A DNA stretch of 64,000 nucleotides from Nereocystis luetkeana. Its lineage: Eukaryota > Sar > Phaeophyceae > Laminariales > Laminariaceae. Where the stretch lies: positions 1,054,001-1,118,000 of the forward strand of contig JARUPZ010000037.1 of the NCBI GenBank assembly GCA_031213475.1. The letters run 5' to 3'. Under the pieces are notes generated by a model. It saw nothing but the letters and a program-made list of their open reading frames with translations. It made no database searches and was not told where the DNA came from. Shown in pieces: positions 11,171-21,479 of the stretch. Both the position numbers and the translations under genes were made by a program. How positions within the stretch are numbered: the first letter of the stretch is position 1; each line of letters begins with the position of its first letter.

Positions 11171-12705
11171 CCATGTCTCCTACCAGGTACCAGGTATACG
11201 CGAAGACACGCGAGAACATCGGAGACGAGGCTACTACTCTTCGCTTTTGGCAGTAAACCACAGTAGCCCATGACTCAGTTTACTCCGAGATCATTATTAC
11301 TCAATAAAGAATGTGCAAGGGTCTTACATGCGTCTCCCTTTTCAACTTGCGATACTCCCCGGATCTCATGCCACCAACATCCCGAAGGGGAACCTTGCAC
11401 ACCTCGGATATCGTGACACTCGGATAATACTTATCTACGTTATGGGGCCTAACACAGGGACGTGGTAACGTACTAGCATAGTGTTAGCACTGGAGGAGCA
11501 ATCACGGTAACGCGGTAAACACAGTGTTAGCTGGAAATCCACGAACGTGCACACGCCTTAACGTTATGTTTCTGCTCGATCTCGTCCAGCTCTGATACAG
11601 CAACATTATGTTATGCCGTGATCCGTCCTTGAACTAACACTGTAACACAGAGTTAGACTTTGACCAAACACGTACGTTATCACTCTAACATGCCCAGATC
11701 GATATCCGCATATTTACTATCATGATAACATAATGTTACTGTCGACGCAGCGTTAGACATAACACACTAACATAGTGTTACCCCTAGGAGGAGTGCTATA
11801 CATAACACCCCAACATAACGTTACCATGTTCGCCAGCACTAACACACATAACTTTGTGTTACAAATAACACACTAACATAACATAACGCAGTGGCCAGCA
11901 CTACTAACACTACGTTATCTGGACCCCCCATCTGATTGCCTTAGGCTCGGATAACGTAACATTGAACACACGTTAGATACGATACAGTCTTAGCCTGCCC
12001 ATACGTAACATTGTGTTATGTTAGGCTAAATGCGGAGGTCTCTGTATCGGTATGTTACGGTGTTACCGTCAGTAAAGATCTAATTGTAACATTCCGTTAC
12101 CGTGTTACCATAAAAATCAATCCGGGTCTAACATTATGTTACTGTGTTACCGTTGGGGCCAAGGTTGTTCAAACGTAATGTTACTACGTTACCCTTTGGA
12201 TCTTCCCAAGATCTAACTTGTGTTACCTGTGTTAGTGGTCAAGCGGCATGGCGGAGTAACGTAACGTTGCCGTGTTGTCCAATTTCGCCGACATCCCTGG
12301 TGCATTATAGCACAGTTACTAGGTGCATGGTAGGCAGGAACTTGAAATTGTACTGGCGCGACGTATAAACGGAACAGTAAAAAAGAGAGAGGAGGGAGGA
12401 ATCCGTTGGAAAGGACGTCAGTCCCCATCACCCACGACCACGATCACGCGCACAACAACGCCCGACCAGCCACAACACCCACCATCACCCATCGTCAACA
12501 CGGACGATACTGCGCACAGCCCATACCCGTGCAATTCGTGCGGTGGAGTGGACGCCACTGGCGTAGACGTCATGTCGACGCTACCGCCCGCCACCGAGGC
12601 TGGCGCCGCCAGCAACAACGACGGGGATTGCGAGATCGTCAATTACTGATGTGTGTTGGGATTGCCACTAGGAATTCCGCTAACACACTGCACGGTAATA
12701 TGTAA

Positions 12706-13488
12706 GGCCGTTTCCTATGCGGTTCGGTTTTTGAGCTTCAGATTTTGACCCGATCGCATTTTCAGATGTGAACTTGGCAAACCGAAACAGCCTTCCTATG
12801 CGGAAAAATCAGATTTATTGTGTGTGTAGAGATTCGAGCAAACGCCGAGACCATCTGCTGTTTTTGTGGTTTGGCGCCGCGAGGAGAAGCGCTGGGTGCG
12901 CTGCCCTGCGCGTAGGACCCAAGAGTGCGAGCCACGGCTGACTGCCTCTGGTCTGGCGGCAAAGAGACGTGGCGAGTGCGCTAGAGCCAACCTTTCTTGG
13001 TATTTTGTGTTCCATTTTGTGACTCACTGCTGCTGCTGTACAGCAGTGTAAGTCTACGAGTACTCGTACGTATCCACGGAGAGGTGCGTGCCGAGTGCGC
13101 TTCTCTTGATCTCTAGGCCCGAGCCCGCGCCAGGCGACTGCAGTCTGGCCACGGAGGGACGGGCCGCCCGCCGCCCGAGCGTCGGGCGCGAAGCAACGTC
13201 GCTATACAGCTGTGTCACCATCCAACCCATCGAGCGTTCTGCTGCTGCTGTTTGCTGTCGTGGATAACATCTTGGATTTGGAGAGCATGCCATTTTTCGA
13301 TGTGAAAATCTGATGACCCAGGTCGTCGGATTTTGGCCCAAAATCCGACGACTTGGGTCATCGGGTTCTCAAATCGAAAAAATTCCGGTCGGATTTTGCA
13401 TATTTGGACTGCGTAAGCAGGGTCATTCGTTTTTCAGATCGAAAAATACAAATCTGAAGCTCGAAATCGAACCGTATAGGAAACAGCC
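12706..13488. mobile_element. PIF/Harbinger-like MITE with TAA target duplication
   Basis: The left end GGCCGTTTCCTATGCGGTTC matches the reverse complement of the right end (GGCTGTTTCCTATACGGTTC), with TIR similarity over about 40 bp. TAA flanks both sides (12703-12705 and 13489-13491). An internal repeat of the host element gives the empty site: ATGTAAGCGTT at about 13702-13712. The element has no transposase. A reverse-oriented partial relative lies at 36345-36850. The 3-bp TWA duplication is characteristic of PIF/Harbinger. Confidence 0.8.
13312..13362. repeat. 25-bp-arm hairpin in the MITE
   Basis: The arms 13312-13336 and 13338-13362 are complementary at 24 of 25 positions with a 1-nt centre. 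The left arm begins GATGACCCAGGTCGTCGG. It would extrude as a strong cruciform or give a hairpin RNA. Confidence 0.9.
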
Positions 13489-15203
13489 TAAGCGTTTAAT
13501 TGGCCATGTACGTTATCCGTCCAAATGTGTTCCTGTAGCAAGCGAGAATTCCGCTGACACACTAGCATAACGTTACTCGCTACGAGGTGATATCGCTAAC
13601 ACGGTAACATAATGTTAACGTTTAATTGACGCTTTACGTTAACCCCATAACGTGTGTTACGATGGCCACTAGGAATTCCGCTAACCCTCTAACATAGTAT
13701 TATGTAAGCGTTGAATTGACCATGTACGTTATCCGTCAAAAGTGTGTGACTAGCAAGTAAGAATTCCGCTGGCGCACTAACATAACGTTACTCGCTACGA
13801 GGTGATGTCGCTAACACGGTAACATAATGTTAACGTTTAATTGACGATTTACGTTATCCCTATAACGTGTGTTACGATGGCCACCAGGATTTCCGCTAAC
13901 ACACTAACATAGTGTTACTCGCTATGGGCTGCCTACCCTAACACTGTAACACATATGCTGCGGTCAATACGGGATCGAGGTAACACTCTAACATTATGTT
14001 ACGCGATCGCCCGCCATTATCATAACACACTAACACTATGTTATCACGAAATCCAAAAAATGGTTAACGTAGTAACGTAATGGTACCATTTTTTTCGCTG
14101 ACGCCTAACATTAACATAAAATGTTGATTGTTACGTTATCCGAGGTGTGGAACCTTGTTACTTTGTACCAAATGGCCGTTGTGTCCGGAATAATGCACTT
14201 TTCTCGTTTGGCCGCGGGTCTTTTCTCGTGCTTTCTGCTGCGGGACCCGCAGGGGGGCGGCGTGGACAGTACCGTGCAAGCGTTGGCTGCGGCCGGACTC
14301 CGTGGCACATGCTCTACGTGGTCACAGTCACGTGGCCCAGCAAGCAACTCAGGGAATGGGGTCCCACTTCCGAAAAGTCATCCAGGGGTTTGGGAACCTA
14401 CCCGGATCTTCGTATTTTTAGCTGCAAAGACTTTGTTCTTCTCGCTTCTTGCTGCAACTGCAACAACAGCATACAGCGCTGCTCGTGCTGCTCGAGTTCA
14501 TGCTCGAGCAGTACGCATCGGTAATTCAACAGCAACAACACAGTCGTACGAGTGCTGCTCGAGTCGAGTGTTGCTCGAGTGCCGCTGGTTGCTGCTGCTG
14601 CTGAGTGCCCGTGTGCCCGAACGTGCTTGGCCACGACGTGCTCGTGTTCGTGTCGTGCTCGTTGCGCTTGGGCGATCGAATGATCGTGATCCCGTTCCCT
14701 AGGAAACCTACTCAACATGCTCGTGCGCTCCAGTGCTGCTTGAGCAGTACGCAGCAGTTCACGAACAGCAACAAAAGGCGTACGAGTGCTGCTTAAATCG
14801 AGTGTTCTTCGAGTGCTGCTGAGTGTTGCTGCTGAGTGCTCGTGTGCTCGTGACTGGTTGGCTACAAGACGTGAGAAAACGCTGTATCCACCACGTACAT
14901 GGTAGCATTTTTTTAGTATCTCCGTGTGATTAATCATTTGTCGAATAGTTGTACCTCTTATTGGGTTGCGTGTAATGGCCGAGTGTTTACTGCCCTTTGT
15001 ACAATGCGTCCGTGCCACGCGGTTTGCTTATTATTTTGCTACGCCTGTTGTTGCTGCCGCTACTGCTACACACAATCACGGCATACCTGTTACTGCTGTT
15101 ACCGGCACAGGTTGGTTTTCTTGATTCTACCCTTATTGTATTTTTTCCCGTGCGACGCGGTTGTTTATGTTGCTGCTCCTTTTGTTGCTGCCGCTGCTGA
15201 AGC

Positions 15204-15375
15204 ATGGCGGCGGGACTCTTGGCATTATCAAGTCGCCGGTTTGCAATTACGATTCTTAAAAAAACTTAATTCAATCGTGGACCTCTGTTCGCTCCGCATA
15301 ATTTGATGTACTTTTTTCCTTCCTGAGCGAGCGTAGCGGGCGGCGTAGGCCGCCCGCGGAGCGAAGCGCCTTGTA
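15204..15375 (-). repeat. Hairpin-bearing dispersed repeat, copy 2 (short)
   Basis: Reverse-oriented copy of the start of the repeat at 5195-5620, with the hairpin GCGGGCGGC/GCCGCCCGC at 15336-15357. The corresponding place in direct repeat copy 1 (about 9910) has no such sequence, so this is an insertion after duplication, or a loss from copy 1. Confidence 0.75.
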
Positions 15376-15469
15376 TATTGTACCGGGTATTAATTGCGTT
15401 GCGCGTGTATAGGGTTGTCCATCAACTCGATGTTTTGATTGATCCTTTAATCTTCCCGACGAAACATGT

Positions 15470-17475
15470 GCAGTTTATGCAGATCATACAGATCCCACCC
15501 GGTGAAGATGTACATGTCACACAGACCAAGATCCCACTCAGGTACTCACCTGCCAAATATTACAGATCCTGCAGATCATACAGATCCTCCAGGTCATGCA
15601 AACCCACCGATAAACATGTGCAGATCGTGCAGATCGTACAGACCCCATCCCGGTCAAGATGAACATATCTTATAGATCACATATATTACACTCAGGTAGA
15701 TCATACAGATCCTGCAGATCACACATATGTACAGACTACACAAGTTCCCAGTCAGGTACACACGTGTGGAATATCTACCTCAGACGGACCCCATCCCGGC
15801 TAAACATGATGTAAACAATTGTGAAGTATCCATACTTACGTATCCTACAGATTATACAGATATCCTGCAAGTTCCCACTAAGGTACACGTGTGAAATATC
15901 TACATCATCATACGGATACCACCCGGTAAAGATGTACAGATCACACACATCAAGATCCCCCTCAGGTACACACCTGCCAAATATTACAGATCCTGCAGAT
16001 CATACAGTTCCTGCAGGTCATGCAAACCCACCGATAAACATGTGCAGAACATCCAGATCATACAGACCCCATCCCGGTCAAGATGAACAGATAACACAGA
16101 TCACACAGATTCCACTTAGGTAAATCATGCAGGCCCTGCAGATCACGCATAGGTACAGATCACACAGATCAAGTTTCCACTCAGGTACAAACGTGCGAAA
16201 TATCTACCTCATACAGACCCCATCCGGGCTAAACATGATGTAAACAAATGTGAAGAATCTAGATTTTACAGATTCTTCAGATCATGAAGAAATCCTGCAA
16301 GTTCTCACTGAGGTGCACACGTGTGAAATATCTACCTCATACAGACCCTTTCCCGGCTAAACATGCTGATACAAGTGTGAAGTATCCAGATTTTACAGAT
16401 CCTCCAGATCATACAGAAATCCTGCAGATCATTCAGATCCTGCAAATCGTACAGACCGCATCCCGGTTAAGATGTACAGATCATACAGGTCACAACAGGT
16501 TCCACTCAGGTAGATCATACAGATCATACAGATCCTGAAGATCCTATACATTCTGCAGATCATACAAACCCCAACCGGCAAAGATGTACAGATCACACTA
16601 ATCCCACTCAGGTACACGCCTGTGGAATATCTACCTCATACAGACCCCATCCTGGCTATACATTCTGTAAACAAGCGTGAAGTATCCAGATTTTACAGAT
16701 CCTCCAGATCATACAGAAATCTCGCAGATCATACAGGTCTTGCAGATCATTCAGACCCAACATTGAAAATGTGCATATCGTGCAGATCGTACATACTCCA
16801 TCCCGGAGTACAGATCTTACAGATCACACAGATTCCACTCAGGTAGATTGTACAGATCCTGTAGATCATACATATCCTCCTATAAACATGTGCAAACCAT
16901 GCAGATCGTACAGACCCTATCTCGCGAAAGATGTACAGATCAGGTAGATCCGACAGATCCCATTTCGGTCAAAATGTGGTGATTGTACGTCACACAGATT
17001 CTACTCAGGTACGTATCTATCTATGAAAAATGTAACCAGACAGATCCCATTCCGGCTTAACATGCGCATGTCATTGAGATCAACCAGATTCCACCTGGCA
17101 CACAAGTGCAAATGATACGGAACATACATGTCTCCCAAGGCACACTAGTTGGAGTGTGTAGATAACAGATCCTTCATATCATACAGATCCTTCACATCGT
17201 GCAGATCCTTCACATCGCGCAAGTGCAATCATGAATACCAAGTAGATCTCACCGCCAAAAAAAGGGTGGTACATCTACATTATACAGATTCTGCAGATCG
17301 TACAAGTCCTTCAGATAATGCAGACCCACCCACGCAAAGCTATTCATCAGTTAATCACGGTACATGCATGTTCGGTTAACATGTGTAGTTCATGCAGATC
17401 ATGCAGACCCCACCTGGTAGAGGTGTTCAGATCATCAAGGATCACACATATATCAATGATACAGATCCCACCCAG
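15470..17475. repeat. CAGATC decamer array, copy 2
   Basis: Same composition as 9945-10880. Higher-order units are visible: the block from CCCGGCTAAACATG through CAGATCCTCCAGATCATAC to GGTTAAGATGTACAGATC recurs several times with drift. Confidence 0.85.
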
Positions 17476-17752
17476 GCAGTTAATACCTGGATGATACGAA
17501 TCACGTCATTTCTTTCCGAGAGCTACGCTTTCCTGTGAGCAATACAACAGTAGTCCATGCCCTCCATACGCCAAGACATGCGAGAGCATCGGAGACTAGA
17601 CTACTACTCTTCGATTTCAGCAATAATGACTCATTTTACTCCGAGATCATTTTTACTCAAAAAAGAAGTGCAAGAATTTTACCTGCGTCTCCCTTTTCAA
17701 CTTGCGACAACCCCCGGATTTCATGCCACCCACATCCCGAAGGGGAACCTTG

Positions 17753-18813
17753 TACTACAGTACATATTCAACAAGGATGTTACTGTTATTAATAGTAGTA
17801 AAAAGGCAAACGTACAGTCACGTCAAAAGTCAAAACAGTCATCGTAAAAAAATGGGCAATAACCAAAAACAGGCATACCTGGTCCATTTTCACTTAAAAA
17901 CAGGTACATGCTCAAATCCAGTCTATAAAAACCCCCACCAGCCACGTGATTGGCCGAATGGACATCGTGGCGGCTCTTCTGCTACTTCGTTTTCTTCCAT
18001 GCCCTTTCAACTTCACTCTTATTTCACTCTGTGCGACCGTTATGCGCAGTTGGGTACGTTTGTCTGCACATTCGTAGAAGGACGCACAAACCATGCATCT
18101 TATACACCAGGTATCAGGTATCATATACCGTGGTATACGTGTATCACTGCTGCCTGCTGTACTACTCTTGTAGGGTACGAGACAACTATACGCTGAATGA
18201 CACCAAGCATACAACACGCGCTTGCCACCAGAACTCTGCTTCAAAAGCACCCTGCTCACGCTTGGCACCCTGAACCAACCCACACCTGACCCCACCCGGA
18301 CCTGAGCCCTCCCAACTGAACCTGGATACGTCGAGGTATAGAATTAGCCGCCAGCAAGTGTACTTGTAGGCGATTGTGTCCTTGTCCCACAGAGGCGGGT
18401 AGTGTACGATGTGTTTTTTTGGCCAAATAATTCTCGTGTGAAGGCTCGTGGGGTGCATGTTGTCTCGATTTCAGTATTTTCTTGTTTTTGGCTCCCAACG
18501 CAACGGGTGTACGTGTTTTTGCGTATTGGCCAAACAAAAATGGCATGTTGCGTGGTGCGTCTGCTGTGCAAGCGTATCCGTCGCATGGGCGTGCTCGTTC
18601 TTACTGCTGCTGTCATTGTCAACCTGGTATCCTTCGTTGGTGAACGTCTAGTCTGTGGCCGAGCTTTCGATCGTTGTTTTTCTTGAACATGTTCTCGCTA
18701 GTTGCCCTCTGATCTTCATGCTTCCTATTATACGTACGTGCGTGTCATATTTTTCTTATATTATACACCTGGTATAGGTGATCGATAGCTTGTCGACAAA
18801 CTGGCAGCGAGAC
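17753..18813. other. Unassigned stretch
   Basis: ORFs of 60-160 codons overlap on both strands without recognisable motifs. It contains several near-matches to the TACC(A/T)GGTA palindrome around 18105-18130 and 18765. I see no exon chain. Confidence 0.4.
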
Positions 18814-18905
18814 ATGCTTACGCGGAGGTTGACATCAGCCGGAGACGTCGCAGTCTCTCCGCATGTGTCAGAGAATATGGCATCTCTAGCACGCCTTCGT
18901 CAAGG
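18814..18905 (+). CDS. Possible first exon of the unknown plus-strand gene
   Basis: The ATG at 18814 opens a 30-residue stretch (MLTRRLTSAGDVAVSPHVSE, continuing to LARLRQ) that ends at a good splice donor, AAG|GTGAGG, near 18905. It would be the start of the plus-strand gene whose better-supported exons lie at 19757-22966. The link rests only on strand, spacing and the donor. Confidence 0.25.
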
Positions 18906-19756
18906 TGAGGGAGGCAGGAGGGAACGAGGGATTCATGGAGAGCATCAAAGGGCGAAACATCAATGGCCGGAGCCTTAGATCCTCACGATCTTTAAGGTCT
19001 GCTTCTATGTTCGTGTAGCTCGATATTTATTTTCCTGGAATCTATCCGTACGCTAAGACAGTAGCAATATGTTCTCTGCAATCTGTACAGGCAGCAGTCA
19101 GCACATCAGCATCAAGTATTGTTGGTTAGAAAAGATGGCTGGCTGAGTAGGCCTTCTGACTAACAAGCGCACCGGTATACCTTGTGAGCTCGATTCGATC
19201 TCGGCCTCGGCATTGATGTCCGGGGCGAACCCCTGGCAACGCGCTACTATTAAAAGTCAGAATAGAAGAATCCACCTTCCCTTTTCCCCACCTGGAAACC
19301 TGCAGACCATGCGTTGGTTTCAAGGGATAACGTACTGTTCATACCGTATAATCGTATAACACGTATGGTATGAGAACAACCCCCCTCAGACTAATTTCCA
19401 AGCTGGTTTTCTTTAAAAAGGTGAGAGCGAAAACGCCGAGCGACGCCTGCCGTCTATGGAAACATCTCGAGACGATATTTTTCCGAAGCCAGCCATCCTT
19501 TTCGTTGTGTGTGCCCCCCTATTAAATAGTGCTTTGGAGAACATCGGCTCTGAACTCAGGGGGGGTATCTTGCGTGTTATGCGGTACCCTACTACTCAGA
19601 CAGTCTGGCCGGACAGTGGTTGTGGTTTATCTCTAATATAAGACTTACAAGAGCTCTTTGGAATTATTGAGATATTTGCCACCATTTGATGGTTTTCGGT
19701 GTTTCGGTATCATCCACTTGTTGGCAGCAAGCTTTATACCGGCGTGTTTTATATAC

Positions 19757-20033
19757 ATGAACAATTCAAGCACAGCACGATCGCGATGGTCCGGATTGGC
19801 TACAAGCACGTGGTTGGTCAGCAGCTGTATTTACTGTTGTTGTAGAGCAAATGTTAGTGGAGCAACAGCAATCAGTAGTTGACGATATTGGCCGTGACTC
19901 CGCCTTGTTGTCAGCCCGTAGGTGGGTGCTGAGGTCAATGCTTGGAAGCACCTTCTTGGCAGATCATCCGAAACCCGAAGCTCTTCTGGTGTGGATCATG
20001 ATAGAGTACGCCGCCGTCCCCGCCGAGAAAGGT
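19757..20033 (+). CDS. Probable internal exon, unknown gene
   Basis: An open stretch of about 90 codons rich in helix-formers (for example VVVEQMLVEQQQSVVDDIG and SARRWVLRSMLGSTFLAD), ending EYAAVPAEK just before a donor-like GTTAGT near 20034. The composition differs sharply from the surrounding repeats. It probably belongs to the same plus-strand gene as 21480-22966. Another open stretch at about 20229-20420 could be a further exon. No family recognised. Confidence 0.4.
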
Positions 20034-21191
20034 TAGTCTCAGTATATTAAGGCCACGCTGGCACCCAAGCGTCTCCTGGTCCCCGGGTTTCCGGCCTCTC
20101 TCTTTTCTAGATGTTTTATCGGAACAGAAAACAACATCACTATCTTATCACGCGGCGTTTAGAACTTCGGCTGGTTCGTGCCTCCCGGAGAGCGACTGTG
20201 AGTTCAAATAGGTTCATCACAGCAGCTTGTGTTTCTCGAGATTGACCCCCCGCAGATTCTTAACAGAGGCCTACACCTCGACCAAGAGATGCTCCAGTGG
20301 TCGAAATCGGTCGACATTTGGGGTGCACAAACCAGACAAAAGCGACCTCCAACTAAATGTTTGCACTTCGCTTGCGAACAGCTACAGCTCCTCACAGGAA
20401 ACTACAGCCCGCGAAATTGAGGGATGCTCATGATGAGGTTTGTGTCTGTGAGGGCGTCGGGTGCGCCAGACGGCAGTCGCAGGCAGCAAGAAACGACTCA
20501 CGAGATGTTTTCGTGTATTCGAATTGCGAGCGAGTAGCATCAAAAGCTCGCGAAAACGCTAAACAGGTTTCATTCACGCAAGGGAGCATAGCACAAGGGC
20601 TACATGACCGATAAAGAAATGGCCTTCACTGGAAGGTTGCTGTTTAGGGAGTCGTCGTCGAAAATACTGCTGGACGCAACATTACGTTCCCATGATAGGT
20701 AGTAAGTTATTTGGCTCAAAAAAGTGCAAGAATGGGCTAAAAAGCCCAGGATTCTCGTATATTTGCGTCCACCATTCTACAACGATGAAAGACGGATCTT
20801 GGTTGCAATTCCCTCACTTTAATTCCAAGCCGTATATACATGTTGCCGAAACGCCTACGCGCGGATACTTGACGCATTCCTGATCGTGCTATTAATAGCG
20901 CTTAATATTTAAAGCCTCACAACTTTCCTGTTGAATGAACGGCACCCCCGTGTGTTGTAGCTGTGTACTCGCACGTACGTAAAATTATTGTTGTACCTGA
21001 TACCAGGTTTATAATAACGGCAGCAGTTTGTGTTGCCACACTATAGTAGATTACACCGTCAGCCGGCGGCCACGGAAGGGTGAGGCGAACCCCCCGAATG
21101 ATCGCCATTTCCCCAACCTTTTGTACAAACACCAAAGAGACACATGCGAGGTTCAACAACACGTTATACGCGTACCAGGCATATCGCAATT

Positions 21192-21362
21192 CGATGAAGA
21201 TCGACGAACAGAGTGAATGTAGGAATGATGAATCCTGTGCACGATAAAAATGAACACATGTGCCGGTAGGAGAAGGGAAGACACCAGTGACCACAGGTTG
21301 TCTAAGAGGTCGTTGAGTGTAAAAGGTCCTGCCAGTTGAGCTGGAAGGTAAAAGTAATGATT
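21192..21362 (+). mobile_element. 5'-truncated SINE
   Basis: It matches the 3' half of the tRNA-headed SINE from TCGATGAAGATCGACGA through ACACCAGTGACCACAGG to the end GGAAGGTAAAAGTAATGA. The tRNA-like head is missing. It lies just upstream of the coding exon of the unknown gene, probably in its intron. Confidence 0.75.
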
Positions 21363-21479
21363 CAAAAATGTCGCTCGTAGTCTGTGTTACTATAGTAGTC
21401 GGAATTTCGTGCTGCAATACGTTTCGATGGGGTCGAACAGCAAGCACCAGATACCAATTCACTTATGAGTGCGTACTGC

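Larger units (their letters stand above)
8232..11397 (+). repeat. Long direct repeat, copy 1
   Basis: It starts TTACTTTGTACCAAA and ends GAAGGGGAACCTTG. It is homologous along its length to 14158-17752. In order it holds a conserved 200-bp lead, a CTG/CTCGAG-rich block (8530-9560), a CT-rich segment (9720-9900), the CAGATC decamer array (9945-10880) and a conserved 200-bp end. Relative to copy 2 it carries an extra SINE fragment (10969-11170) and an extra TACCAGGTACCAGGT. No credible protein is encoded. The copies were probably once head-to-tail, later separated by insertion of the TIR element at 11398-14149. Confidence 0.85.
11398..14149. mobile_element. TIR element made of TAACA...TGTTA palindromes
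   Basis: It is bounded by a perfect 12-bp terminal inverted repeat, CACACCTCGGAT, and by a perfect 8-bp target duplication, GAACCTTG (11390-11397 and 14150-14157). Its interior is crowded with imperfect palindromes of the type GTAACATAATGTTAC, many tens of copies, plus about 2.3 direct repeats of a 216-bp unit (from 13492 and 13708). There is no transposase ORF, so it must be non-autonomous. An 8-bp duplication fits hAT or P-like transposases, but the TIR does not start with a typical hAT CAG. A Harbinger-like MITE is nested at 12706-13488. A diverged relative lies at 38002-42087. Confidence 0.8.
14158..17752 (+). repeat. Long direct repeat, copy 2
   Basis: It matches 8232-11397 segment by segment, including TTACTTTGTACCAAA at the start, the CTG/CTCGAG block (14420-14850), the CAGATC array (15470-17475) and the end GGGGAACCTTG. 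It lacks the SINE found in copy 1 but carries the hairpin repeat at 15204-15375. The CAGATC array is about twice as long as in copy 1. Confidence 0.85.

Noticed and set aside
8232..17752. LTR retrotransposon with 3-kb LTRs
   Set aside because: The direct repeats flank an element with its own TIRs and an 8-bp duplication. There is no primer-binding site, polypurine tract, gag or reverse transcriptase.
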